DNA from: Variovorax paradoxus
Lineage (GTDB): Bacteria; Pseudomonadota; Gammaproteobacteria; Burkholderiales; Burkholderiaceae_C
NCBI RefSeq assembly: GCF_009498455.1
Contig: NZ_CP045644.1
Location: 3,847,001-3,911,000, forward strand
Reading direction: 5' to 3'
DNA length: 64,000 nt
Shown: one piece after another, positions 8,417 to 17,261 of the stretch
Numbering within the stretch: the stretch's first letter is position 1
Layout: each line of letters opens with the position of its first letter
The notes under the pieces: generated by a model
What the model was told of the DNA's origin: nothing
Database searches by the model: none
What the model saw: only the letters and a program-made list of their open reading frames with translations
Program-made: the position numbers and the translations under genes

Positions 8417-8863
8417 ATGGCCCTTCCGTACTTTGTCCTCACACCCGATCGGCGCGAAACGCCGCTCAACGTGCTCGGCACGCAGGTGACGGTGCTGGCG
8501 TCGAACGCCTCGACGCAGAGCTACGGCGTCACCTTCCAGCGCGGTGACGAAGGCACGGGCCCACCGCCGCACAGCCACGACTGGGACGAGTCGTTCTACG
8601 TGCTCGGCGGCGAGGTCGAGTTCCACTGCGACGGCCAGGCTCACCGGTGCGAGCCCGGCACGCTGGTGCATGTGCCGCGCGGCACGGTGCATGGCTTTCA
8701 CTACGGCAAGGGCGGCGGCCAGATGCTCGAGATCACCGGGAAGGACGCGATGGCCGCGCAGATGTTCACCGCGATCGACCGCGAGATCCCGGTGGGGCCG
8801 GCGCCGGACATTCCGAAGCTGCTGGCCGTGCTGGAGCGCAATGGCGTGACGGTCTCCGCATGA
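8417..8863 (+). CDS. Small cupin-domain protein
   Basis: 148 residues forming a single cupin barrel. The metal-binding motifs are PPHSHDWDESFYVLGGEVEF (motif 1, two His and one Glu) and the histidine in VPRGTVHGFHYG (motif 2). I use the ATG after GAGGAGCCGGCC because the Shine-Dalgarno is strong and the 42 codons upstream have no cupin character. The reaction cannot be told from the sequence; such proteins include small dioxygenases, isomerases and ligand sensors. Standing alone between the transporter operon and a lipoprotein gene, it has no informative partner. Confidence 0.82.
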   Translation: MALPYFVLTPDRRETPLNVLGTQVTVLASNASTQSYGVTFQRGDEGTGPPPHSHDWDESFYVLGGEVEFHCDGQAHRCEPGTLVHVPRGTVHGFHYGKGGGQMLEITGKDAMAAQMFTAIDREIPVGPAPDIPKLLAVLERNGVTVSA

Positions 8864-9004
8864 GTCGTGCCCCTCATCGGCACTGACAAGCCGACCCTGT
8901 CCAAAACCACCGGTTCCCGTGGCGACGCCGCATGCAGCGCTCGGCACAATCATCCGCACCCGGCCGCACAGGCCCACACCGACAAGAAGATGGAGGAGAC
9001 CCCC

Positions 9005-9760
9005 ATGCGCAGACGACTGCTCGCACTTTTCATGGCGCTCGCGCTGACGGGGTGCATGACCCCGCCGACGCTGCCGCCGGATGCCGGCAAGCTCGCGAAG
9101 GGCGCCAAGGTCGGCCTGCTCGTCCGGATGCCCGCATCCGCGGAACACATGCATGTGGGCACGACCGTCTTCAACAACTTCTCGACCCCGTACCCGTTCC
9201 CCTGGAACCCCACGGCCAAGGTCTACGAGGCCTTCACGTCGGAGCTCGAGAAGGCGGGCTTCCAGGTGGTTCGGTTGACGAGCTTTGCCACGACCTCCGT
9301 CAACGCGCTGGCCATCTTCAAGGACGGTCGCTGGATCGCGAATCCTGCGCAGGCGTGGGCTGCACGCAAGCTGAAGGAGGATCAGATCTCCGCGGTGGTC
9401 CTCGTCGAGGCGACGCGAACGCAGGCGCGCATGGAGTGCATCGGGGGCCCCTGCGACGAGAGCTTCATGCAGAACTCGGGCCTCTTCACGCGCGGCATGC
9501 TCGCGTCGACGCGGTACTTCGCGGTGCCCGCGATCGAAGCCAAGGTCTTCGTCATGGACCCGCCGCTGAACCTCGCGGCCTACGAGCCGATGCTCTCCCA
9601 GCAGCGGCAACGGGTGCGGCAACTGAAGGATTTCCAGGAACCGCGCGACCTCAAGCGGCTGAGCAGCACCGAGCTTGCGCCGGTTGCTTCGGCGATCGAC
9701 GGCTACGTCCGCGCGCTGTCGCGCAACACGGCGCAAGCGTTGAGCCAGGGCGTGAAGTAG
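9005..9760 (+). CDS. Hypothetical lipoprotein
   Basis: 251 residues with a short lipoprotein signal MRRRLLALFMALALTGC (lipobox LTGC, lipidated Cys17), so probably anchored in the inner or outer membrane facing the periplasm. ATGGAGGAGACCCCC before the ATG is a strong ribosome binding site. The mature part, starting with KGAKVGLLVRMPASAEH, resembles no family I recognise; two cysteines in ECIGGPCDES could form a disulfide. No operon partner: a convergent gene follows 21 bases on. Confidence 0.78.
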   Translation: MRRRLLALFMALALTGCMTPPTLPPDAGKLAKGAKVGLLVRMPASAEHMHVGTTVFNNFSTPYPFPWNPTAKVYEAFTSELEKAGFQVVRLTSFATTSVNALAIFKDGRWIANPAQAWAARKLKEDQISAVVLVEATRTQARMECIGGPCDESFMQNSGLFTRGMLASTRYFAVPAIEAKVFVMDPPLNLAAYEPMLSQQRQRVRQLKDFQEPRDLKRLSSTELAPVASAIDGYVRALSRNTAQALSQGVK

Positions 9761-9781
9761 CCCATCGCGCTGTGCTTCGGC

Positions 9782-10879
9782 TCACAACCGCAGCGGCGCC
9801 GCATACCCCGTCATCTCGAGGTACCCGCGCCCCACGCGCTTGCCTTGCTGCGCATCGCGCAGCTCGCTCAAGCCTTCCCAGTACACGCCGCCCGTGGAGC
9901 CGCGGCTGTCCAGTTCCTGGTCGTCGAGCAGCGCCTGCACCTCGAAGCGGCCCGCGGGCGTGTCGATGCGCCAGTGCGTGGGGTAGCTCGCGCGGGTGCG
10001 CGGGCTGCTCCAGCTGCGCAGGGCGTCGAAGCGCACGTCGCCGGGCTGGAAGATGCGCGCCGCGCCGCCGCGCGGGCGGAACGAGCCACCGGACCACAAC
10101 GCGCTGCCGTCGCGGCGGCGCAGGTGGAAGGCGGTGAGCGCGCTGCCGTCGTCGAGGTTCATGCCGATCCAGTCCCAGCCCACGGCCTCGGGATGCATCA
10201 GCGCTTCGCTCCATTCATGGTCGAGCCACGCGGTGCCGGCGATCTCGAACGGGGCCTGGCCCTGCAAGGTGAGGCGGCCTTGCGCCTGCAGCTGCGGTTC
10301 GCTGTAGTAGTAGCTCGCCTGCTCGGGGTCGGGGCCTTTGCGCGACAGGCCTTCGCGGCCCTGCAGCAGCACCGGCTGCGACGGCGCAAAGCGCAGGTCG
10401 AGCGTGAACTCGCCGGCCGGGATGCGCGCGGTGTAGGCGCCGCTGCCGGCATCGCGCACCAGCGACCAGTCGCGCAACCGCACGTCGGTGTCGGTTTCGC
10501 TGGCCGAGGCCACGTCGAAGCCCGCGCGGGCGATGCGCTGGTCGTGCCGCAGCACGCGGCCTTCGAGGTCGGTGACGGCGGCGTGCGCGAACACCAGCTG
10601 CTTGGCGGCGAAAGCCGAGCGCATGGCCTGCGTGGCGTCGACGCGCGAGCGGAAGAAGGTCACCTGGAAGCCGAACGCGCGGCCCGCGGCGGTTTGCCCG
10701 TGGCCGGTGATGTACCACCACTCGGTGCGCAGCTCGGGGTGGCTGCCGAAGTCGCGCGGAAACTGCAGCGCCTTCGCGGGCAGGGCCCATCCGGCGTGCG
10801 GCGCGCCCGAGGCGGCCAGCGCGGCCAGCAGCAACAGCTGCCGCCGCGCGATGAGGCCGCCGGGTGCGCGCGTGGACAT
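9782..10879 (-). CDS. AttH-like secreted lipocalin-fold protein (carotenoid 1,2-hydratase family, COG5621 type)
   Basis: 365 residues. The N-terminus contains ARRQLLLLAALAAS, a twin-arginine-like or Sec signal ending near WALPA. The mature part opens PRDFGSHPELRTEWWYITGH and has AGTAWLDHEWSE and WDWIGMNLDDGSALTAF, all hallmarks of the AttH/CrtC double lipocalin family. AttH proteins are the periplasmic partners of AttEFG-type ABC exporters; hydrolase or hydratase activity is annotated but rarely shown. The ATG lies two bases after the stop of the upstream PLP enzyme, so the two are co-transcribed. The likely permease and ATPase partners lie about 4 and 14 kb away on the same strand. Confidence 0.85.
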   Translation of the reverse strand: MSTRAPGGLIARRQLLLLAALAASGAPHAGWALPAKALQFPRDFGSHPELRTEWWYITGHGQTAAGRAFGFQVTFFRSRVDATQAMRSAFAAKQLVFAHAAVTDLEGRVLRHDQRIARAGFDVASASETDTDVRLRDWSLVRDAGSGAYTARIPAGEFTLDLRFAPSQPVLLQGREGLSRKGPDPEQASYYYSEPQLQAQGRLTLQGQAPFEIAGTAWLDHEWSEALMHPEAVGWDWIGMNLDDGSALTAFHLRRRDGSALWSGGSFRPRGGAARIFQPGDVRFDALRSWSSPRTRASYPTHWRIDTPAGRFEVQALLDDQELDSRGSTGGVYWEGLSELRDAQQGKRVGRGYLEMTGYAAPLRL

Positions 10880-10881
10880 CG

Positions 10882-11958
10882 TCAACCTGCCACCAGCGCG
10901 TCGATGCGTTGCTGCGCCGGCGCGATGTCGCCGAAGGCGTTGCGCACCCAGTCGGCGTCGTGGTAGCTCGGCAGGTAGCGTTCGCCCGCGTCGCACAGCA
11001 GCGAAAGAATCGAGCCCTGCTGGCCGGCCGCGCGCATCTCGTGCGCGACGGCCAGCATGCCGACGAAGTTGGTGCCGGTCGACGGGCCGACCTTGCGGCC
11101 CAGCAGCGCCGACAGCGCATGCATGGCGGCCACCGAGTCGAGGTTGGGCACTTCGAGCATGCGGTCGACCAGCGTGCGCACGAAGCTGGGCTCCACGCGC
11201 GGGCGGCCGATGCCTTCGATGCGCGAACCGGGCGCGGTCAGCGTCGTGTCGCCGCTGCGGTGGTAGGCCGAGAACACCGAGCCTTCGGGGTCGGCCACAC
11301 AGACCTGCGTGTCGTGGCAGCGAAACCGCACGTAGCGCCCGATGGTGGCGCTGGTGCCGCCGGTGCCGGCGCCCACCACGATCCACGCGGGCACCGGGTG
11401 CCGCTCGCGCGCCATCTGCTGGAACATGCTCTCGGCGATGTTGTTGTTGCCGCGCCAGTCGGTCGCACGCTCGGCGTACGTGAACTGGTCCATGTAGTGG
11501 CCGCCGCTGCGCTCGGCCAGCGCGCGAGCCTCGTCGTACACCTGCGCCGCGTGGTCGACGAAGTGGCAGCTCGCGCCGTAGAAGGCGATCTGCGCGACCT
11601 TCTCGGGCGAGGTGCTGCGCGGCATCACGGCGATGAAGGGCAGGCCCAGCAGCCGCGCGAAGTAGGCCTCGCTCACGGCGGTGGAACCGCTCGACGCCTC
11701 GACGATGGTCGTGCCTTCGCGCACCCAGCCGTTGCACAGCGCGTAGAGAAACAGCGAACGCGCGAGCCGGTGCTTGAGGCTGCCGGTGGGGTGCGTCGAT
11801 TCGTCCTTCAGGTACAGGTCGATGCCGTGCGCGGCGAGCGCGGGCAGCGGCAGCGGAATGAGGTGCGTGTCGGCGCTGCGCTGGTAGTCGGCTTCGATGC
11901 GGCGGATCGCGCCGGAGAGCCAGTCGCCGCAGGAGGAGGATGAAGGGGTGGGCTGCAT
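10882..11958 (-). CDS. PLP-dependent cysteine synthase-family enzyme, Cds1-like (putative L-cysteine desulfhydrase)
   Basis: 358 residues, fold-type II PLP enzyme. The PLP lysine lies in [14 protein letters not shown] (Lys about 62), and the phosphate-binding loop is [22 protein letters not shown] and the long insert with [12 protein letters not shown] separate it from ordinary cysteine synthases and match the Cds1 group, whose mycobacterial member releases H2S from cysteine. It is cytoplasmic. It forms a two-gene unit with the AttH-like gene downstream and is divergent from the penicillin acylase across a palindrome. Confidence 0.8.
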   Translation of the reverse strand: MQPTPSSSSCGDWLSGAIRRIEADYQRSADTHLIPLPLPALAAHGIDLYLKDESTHPTGSLKHRLARSLFLYALCNGWVREGTTIVEASSGSTAVSEAYFARLLGLPFIAVMPRSTSPEKVAQIAFYGASCHFVDHAAQVYDEARALAERSGGHYMDQFTYAERATDWRGNNNIAESMFQQMARERHPVPAWIVVGAGTGGTSATIGRYVRFRCHDTQVCVADPEGSVFSAYHRSGDTTLTAPGSRIEGIGRPRVEPSFVRTLVDRMLEVPNLDSVAAMHALSALLGRKVGPSTGTNFVGMLAVAHEMRAAGQQGSILSLLCDAGERYLPSYHDADWVRNAFGDIAPAQQRIDALVAG

Positions 11959-11985
11959 AGCGCGCCAGTCTACAAGTCATGCCCT

Positions 11986-12002
11986 GTCACCCGGCGGGTG
12001 AC
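11986..12002. promoter_or_regulatory. Palindrome GTCACCC-GGC-GGGTGAC in a divergent promoter region
   Basis: A perfect 7-bp inverted repeat with a three-base centre, 28 bp before the PLP enzyme start and 65 bp before the acylase start. It could be an operator shared by the two directions, or a hairpin. No adjacent regulator gene suggests which protein binds. Confidence 0.4.
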
Positions 12003-12066
12003 GGAAAGCGGCGGAAATCGGGATACTGTGCGCTGCCAATCCACAACAAGACAGGAGACGAGAGAC

Positions 12067-14586
12067 ATGAAGAGAACGAGCCATCGGCTTTCCCTGGGCG
12101 CCGTGTCGCTTGCGGTCCTTGCACTCGCAGGCTGTGCGTCCACTTCGCCGGGCAGTAACACACCCACGCGCCCCGCCTCATCCTTCCCCGTGCCCGGCCT
12201 CGAGAAGCCCGCCGAGGTGCTGGTCGACCGCTGGGGCGTGCCGCACCTGTACGCCGGCACGCTCTACGACGCCTTCGTGGCGCAGGGCTTCATCGCCGCA
12301 CGCGACCGGCTCTGGCAGATGGACCTGTGGCGCAAGCGCGGCCTCGGCGAAATGGCCAAGGACTTCGGCCCCGCCTGGGTCGAGAGCGACCGCGCCGCGC
12401 GCGCCGTGCTCTACCGCGGCGACATGTACCGCGAATGGCTCGCCTACGGCTCCGACGCCAAGCGCGTGGCCGAGGCCTTCACGGCCGGCGTCAATGCCTA
12501 CGTGGCGCAGGTGCGCGCACAGCCCGCGCTGCTGCCGACCGAGTTCGCGCTGCTGGGCTACCAGCCGGCCGCCTGGTCGCCCGAGGACGTGGTGCGCATC
12601 CGGCACCACGGGCTCACGCTCAACTTCACGTCCGAGGTCGACCGCGCACGCGCCTTCTGCGCCGGCGCGCCGGGTGCCAAGGCCGACTGGCTGCGCCGCG
12701 AACTCGATCCGCCGGTCACGCCGAAGGTGCCTGACGGTTTCGATCCCTGCACCATTCCCGCGGCAGAACTGCGCGCGGCCTACCTGCGGGCCACCGATTC
12801 GCCGCGCTTCACCAAGGAGAACACGCGCGTGGGCATGAACGCGGGCGCGTCTTCCACGCCGGTCGCGCTGCTGCCCGGCAGCGCCGAGTCGATGGCCGCA
12901 AAGGCCGAGCAGGACGAAGCGGATCAACGCGCATCGCAAGGCGATCCCACGGCCGCCTACGGCAGCAACAACTGGGTCATCGCACCCAAGCTCACGTCCA
13001 CGGGCCGGCCGATTCTGGCGAACGACCCGCACCGTTCGCACGGCGCGCCGAGCCTGCGCTACATGACGCACCTGAGCGCGCCCGGCATGGACGCCATCGG
13101 CGCGGGCGAGCCCTTCCTGCCGGGCCTGTCGATCGGCCACAACGGCACCATCGCCTTCGGCCTCACGCGCTTCTACATGGACCAGGAAGACCTGTACGTG
13201 TACGAGCTGAACCCGGGCAACCCCGAGGAGTACCGCTACCAGGGCCGCTGGGAGCCGATGACGCGCGTCACCGAGCGCATCGCGGTCAAGGGCGAGAGCG
13301 CGCCGCGCGAGGTGGTCAACACCTTCACGCGCCATGGCCCCGTGCTGGTGGCAGAGCCCGGCAAGCGCCGCGCGTTTGCCCTGCGCGCCGCGTGGCTGGA
13401 GCCCGGCATGGCGCCGTACTTCGGTTCGATGGACTACATGCGCGCACGCAACTGGGACCAGTTCCGCGCCGCCATGAACCGCTGGGGCGCACCGGGCGAA
13501 AACCAGGTGTATGCCGACAGCAGCGGCAACGTCGGCTGGATTCCGGGCGGGCTCACGCCCATCCGTCCGAATTGGGACGGCCTCATGCCCGTGCCGGGCG
13601 ACGGCCGCTATGAATGGTCGGGCTTTCGCAACGGCGACGAGCTGCCGTCGGAGTTCAACCCCGCGCGCGGCTATGTGGTCACGGCCAACGAGAACAATAT
13701 CCCGCCCGACCATCCCGCCGCCAAGAAGGGCGTGGGCTACGAATGGAGCGATGCGGCCCGCGCGCGCCGGCTCAAGGAGCTGTTCGCGGCCAAGGTGGCG
13801 GCAGGTTCACGCTTCACCATCGAGGACTCGGAGCGCATGCAGAACGACATCGTCGCGACGCCGGCGCAACGGCTGCTGAAGCTGCTGGCCGGCCAGCGCA
13901 GCGACGACGCACAGACCGCCGCAGCGCTGCGCCTGCTGCAGGGCTGGAATGGCGCCATGGACCGCGACAGCGCGGCCGCTGCGCTGTACGAGGTGTGGAG
14001 CAGCAAGTTCCTGCGCCAGGCCGTGCTCAAGGCCGGGGCGGGCGATGCCGCCGCCGCGCTTGCCGCGCCGGGCGACAACACGCGCATGGTGCTGTTGCTC
14101 GAGAACCCGTCCGGCTGGGTCAGCAACGCGCAACGCGACGCCTTGCTGCTGACGACCTTGCCTGCCGCGATGCAGGAGCTGTCCGCCAAGCTCGGGCCCG
14201 ACCCGGCGGCATGGAAGTGGGGCGCCTTGCACCGCGCCGAGTTCCGGCATCCGCTGGGCGGCGTGGTCGATGCGGCCACGCGCAAGAAGCTCGAGGTGGG
14301 CGACTGGCCGATGTCCGGCTCGTCGTTCACGCCGATGGCCGCCACCTACCGCGCGAACGACTACAAGCTGACCTCGGGCGCGTCGTTCCGCATGGTGCTC
14401 GACGTGGGCAACTGGGACGCGTCGCGGGTCATCAACACGCCGGGCCAGTCGGGCAACCCCGACAGCCCGAACTACCGCGACCTGGCGCCGCTGTGGCTCG
14501 AAGGCAAGTACGTGCCGCTGGTCTACAGCCGCGGGGCCGTCGAGAAAGAGACGGTGGAACGAATCCAGCTGACGCCGGGGCGCTAG
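12067..14586 (+). CDS. Penicillin acylase-family N-terminal nucleophile hydrolase (lipoprotein)
   Basis: 839 residues. A lipoprotein signal (LAVLALAGC, Cys23) anchors it in the periplasm. The precursor should self-cleave into alpha and beta chains before Ser300 in AAYGSNNWVIAP; this Ser is the catalytic nucleophile, and GHNGTIAFGLTRF and EVVNTFTRHGPV are family segments of the beta chain. Family members hydrolyse amide bonds of penicillins, N-acyl-homoserine lactones or acylated peptides, so a quorum-quenching role is possible but unproven. ACAGGAGACGAGAGAC precedes the chosen ATG. It overlaps no neighbour and is convergent with the permease gene. Confidence 0.9.
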   Translation: MKRTSHRLSLGAVSLAVLALAGCASTSPGSNTPTRPASSFPVPGLEKPAEVLVDRWGVPHLYAGTLYDAFVAQGFIAARDRLWQMDLWRKRGLGEMAKDFGPAWVESDRAARAVLYRGDMYREWLAYGSDAKRVAEAFTAGVNAYVAQVRAQPALLPTEFALLGYQPAAWSPEDVVRIRHHGLTLNFTSEVDRARAFCAGAPGAKADWLRRELDPPVTPKVPDGFDPCTIPAAELRAAYLRATDSPRFTKENTRVGMNAGASSTPVALLPGSAESMAAKAEQDEADQRASQGDPTAAYGSNNWVIAPKLTSTGRPILANDPHRSHGAPSLRYMTHLSAPGMDAIGAGEPFLPGLSIGHNGTIAFGLTRFYMDQEDLYVYELNPGNPEEYRYQGRWEPMTRVTERIAVKGESAPREVVNTFTRHGPVLVAEPGKRRAFALRAAWLEPGMAPYFGSMDYMRARNWDQFRAAMNRWGAPGENQVYADSSGNVGWIPGGLTPIRPNWDGLMPVPGDGRYEWSGFRNGDELPSEFNPARGYVVTANENNIPPDHPAAKKGVGYEWSDAARARRLKELFAAKVAAGSRFTIEDSERMQNDIVATPAQRLLKLLAGQRSDDAQTAAALRLLQGWNGAMDRDSAAAALYEVWSSKFLRQAVLKAGAGDAAAALAAPGDNTRMVLLLENPSGWVSNAQRDALLLTTLPAAMQELSAKLGPDPAAWKWGALHRAEFRHPLGGVVDAATRKKLEVGDWPMSGSSFTPMAATYRANDYKLTSGASFRMVLDVGNWDASRVINTPGQSGNPDSPNYRDLAPLWLEGKYVPLVYSRGAVEKETVERIQLTPGR

Positions 14587-14610
14587 GGGGAGCGGAAATG
14601 GAAGAGGGCG

Positions 14611-17196
14611 CTACCAGTCCTCTTTCACCGCCAGCACCACGTCGCGCCCCGCCGCGGCGCGCCCGGCCATCCACGCGGTGAGCGTGCCCGCCGCCACCAC
14701 GGCGGCGCACAGCGCCAGCAGCCGCATCCACGGCACCAGCAGGTCCATGCTCCAGTGGAAGCTCTGCGGGTTCACCACCTTCACCAGCACCACCGACACA
14801 GCCAGCCCGAGCAGCAGCCCGGCCACCGCGCCGATGGCCGTCCAGGCCGCGCCTTCGCCGGCCACCACGGCCAGCACCTGCCGCCGCGTGAAGCCCAGGT
14901 GCGCGAGCAGGCCGAACTCCTTGCGCCGCGCCAGCACCTGCGCGCTGAAGCTGGCGGCAATGCCGAACAGGCCGATGGCGATGGCCACGGCCTGCAGCCA
15001 GTAGGTGACGGCGAAGCTGCGGTCGAAGATGCGCAGCGAGGTCGCGCGGATCTGGCCGACCGAGGCGAGCTCGACGGCGCCGTCGCGTGAGGCCTGCGAT
15101 GCGAGTTCGCGCACGGCCGCTTGCACTTCGGCCTCGGAGGCACCGGGCGCGAGCCACAGCGCCACGTCGCTCACGTCGCGCTCGCCGGTGATGCGCTCGA
15201 AGTCGCGCGCGTCCATCGCGATGGCACCGAACTGCCGCGCGTAGTCGCGCCACACGCCGGCCACGAAGAACACCTGCGGCGTGGCCGTGCGCATCGCATC
15301 GGCCAACGGCGCGAACGCGGTGCCCGGCTTCGCGCCGTACAGCTCGACCATCGGTTCGCTCACGTAGATGCCGGTCTGACCGGGCGGCACGGGCAGCGCC
15401 TCGCCGACCAGCGGCAGCCCGCGCACCACGCCACCTTCGAGGCTGCGCGCAATGAGCGTCACGGCCGGCTGCGCGGGGTCGAGCTGCAGCGACTGCGTGC
15501 GCAGCGTGCCGGTGCGCGCCACGCCGGGCAACTGCGCCAGCGCCTGCACGAAGGCCGGCGCGAAGGTCGCGGTGTCGGTGCTGCTGGTGCCGCCGCTGTT
15601 GCCGCTGCCGCGCCCGCCCGAGGTGGCGCGCACGTACAGGTCGGCCGGCAGCACCACGTCGAGCCAGTGCGTGACCGATTCGCGGAAGCTCGCGACCATC
15701 ACCGTGAGCGCGACCGCGAGGCTCAGGCTCGCGACCACGCCGCTCACCGCCACGGCCGCCGTGCCGCGCATGCGGCGCGCGCGCTCGATGGCGAGCATCG
15801 GCAGCACGCGCCGCGCGAACGCCGGCGCCACGCGGTCGTACAGCAGCGCGATGAGCCAGGGCAGGGCGGTGATGCCGCCCACCAGCAGGCAGGCCACCGA
15901 CAGATAGGCCGCCACCGGAATGCCGCCGATCGCCGGCAGGTTGGCCAGCGCCGCGCCCGCGCCGATGAGCCCGAGCGCCAGCCAGTGGTGGCGGCCCTGC
16001 GTGGGCGCGGCGCCGAGGCCCTTGAGCGTCTGCGCCTCGGGCAATGCCTGCGCGGCGCGCGCGGGCCACCAGCCGCCCACGAGCGCGGCGACCACGCCGA
16101 GCCCGCCGTACAGCAGCGCGGCGGCGCCGCTCCAATGCAGCCGCGGTGCCACGCCTTCGAAGTAGCCACCGCCGAGGTCACCGCCCAGCACACGCAGCGC
16201 GAAGGCCGCGAGTGCGGTGCCGAGTGCCAGCCCGGCCGCGCTGCCGATCAGCCCGAGCACCAGCGATTCCGCCAGCACCAGCCGCAGCCGTTCGCGCGGC
16301 GTGAGGCCCAGCACGCCGAGCAGCGCGAACTGCTGCGCGCGCTTGGCCACGCTGAGCGCGAGCACCGAGAACACCAGGAACGCGCCCGTGAACAGCGCCA
16401 CCAGCGCCAGCACCGTGAGGTTGACGCGGTAGGCGCGCGACAGGTTGCTCACGCGTTCGGCCGCATCGCCCGGCTCGGCGAACTTCAGGCCCGCGGGCCA
16501 GTCGGTCGACTTTTCGAGTGCGGCCACGAAGGCCGCGCGGTCGGTGCCCGGCGTGAGCCGCAGGTCGATGCGGCTCAACTGGCCGAGCTGGCCGAACAAC
16601 TCCTGCGCAGCCGCGATGTCCATCACCGCCAACGCCGTGCCGCCGGCCGTCACGTGGCCCGAGACTGCGAGGCGCTGCCACGCGGCACCGCTGCGCAGTT
16701 GCAGGCTTTCACCGGACGCGGGCTGCAGCGGCAACTGCAGCGCCTGGCGCGCCGCCGCGTTGAGGAACACATGGCCGGGCGCGAACAGCGCGAAGCGGTC
16801 GGCACCGTCGGCCGGCTGCGGCATCAGCGCGGGCGCGATGGTGGGCAGCGCGAGCGCATCGACGCCGATCACGCGCAGCGGTACCTGGTGCCCGTCGCCA
16901 CCCAGCGCGAGGCCCTGAAACTCGAGCACCGGGCTCGCCAGCGCCACCTCGGGCCGGCGTGCGAGCCGGCCGAACACGGCCTCGTCGAAGCTGCCTTGCG
17001 CCGCGCGCACCTCGAGGTCGGGCTGGCCGTTCACCGAGCGCACCGCGCTGGAGAACTCGTCGAGCGCCGAGGCGTTGATGAGCTGCACCGAAAACGCCAG
17101 CGCCACGCCCAGCATCACGGCCAGCACGGCCGCCGCGTTGCGCCAGGGATGGTGGCGCAGTTCCTGCCAGGAGAAAGTCGAAAGCAATGCACGCAT
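14611..17196 (-). CDS. Large FtsX/MacB-type ABC transporter permease with two FtsX domains
   Basis: 861 residues with an N-terminal membrane anchor (WRNAAAVLAVMLGVALAF), a periplasmic domain, then two four-helix FtsX blocks: one near residues 265-420 ending in a linker, one at the C-terminus (residues about 730-850). Such double permeases (AttF/G-like) work with a LolD-like ATPase to extract or export lipophilic molecules. No ATPase is adjacent; the best candidate in the window is the gene at 24508-25158. Low-complexity GGRGSGNSGGTSST near residue 590 is an odd flexible insert in the second periplasmic domain. Divergent from the serine hydrolase with only 65 bp between them. Confidence 0.87.
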   Translation of the reverse strand: MRALLSTFSWQELRHHPWRNAAAVLAVMLGVALAFSVQLINASALDEFSSAVRSVNGQPDLEVRAAQGSFDEAVFGRLARRPEVALASPVLEFQGLALGGDGHQVPLRVIGVDALALPTIAPALMPQPADGADRFALFAPGHVFLNAAARQALQLPLQPASGESLQLRSGAAWQRLAVSGHVTAGGTALAVMDIAAAQELFGQLGQLSRIDLRLTPGTDRAAFVAALEKSTDWPAGLKFAEPGDAAERVSNLSRAYRVNLTVLALVALFTGAFLVFSVLALSVAKRAQQFALLGVLGLTPRERLRLVLAESLVLGLIGSAAGLALGTALAAFALRVLGGDLGGGYFEGVAPRLHWSGAAALLYGGLGVVAALVGGWWPARAAQALPEAQTLKGLGAAPTQGRHHWLALGLIGAGAALANLPAIGGIPVAAYLSVACLLVGGITALPWLIALLYDRVAPAFARRVLPMLAIERARRMRGTAAVAVSGVVASLSLAVALTVMVASFRESVTHWLDVVLPADLYVRATSGGRGSGNSGGTSSTDTATFAPAFVQALAQLPGVARTGTLRTQSLQLDPAQPAVTLIARSLEGGVVRGLPLVGEALPVPPGQTGIYVSEPMVELYGAKPGTAFAPLADAMRTATPQVFFVAGVWRDYARQFGAIAMDARDFERITGERDVSDVALWLAPGASEAEVQAAVRELASQASRDGAVELASVGQIRATSLRIFDRSFAVTYWLQAVAIAIGLFGIAASFSAQVLARRKEFGLLAHLGFTRRQVLAVVAGEGAAWTAIGAVAGLLLGLAVSVVLVKVVNPQSFHWSMDLLVPWMRLLALCAAVVAAGTLTAWMAGRAAAGRDVVLAVKEDW

Positions 17197-17261
17197 GGGG
17201 TCATTGTGGCCGCCGTGGCAGGATGGCGGCTGTTCCCACTTCACGTCCGAGGATTCCGACG

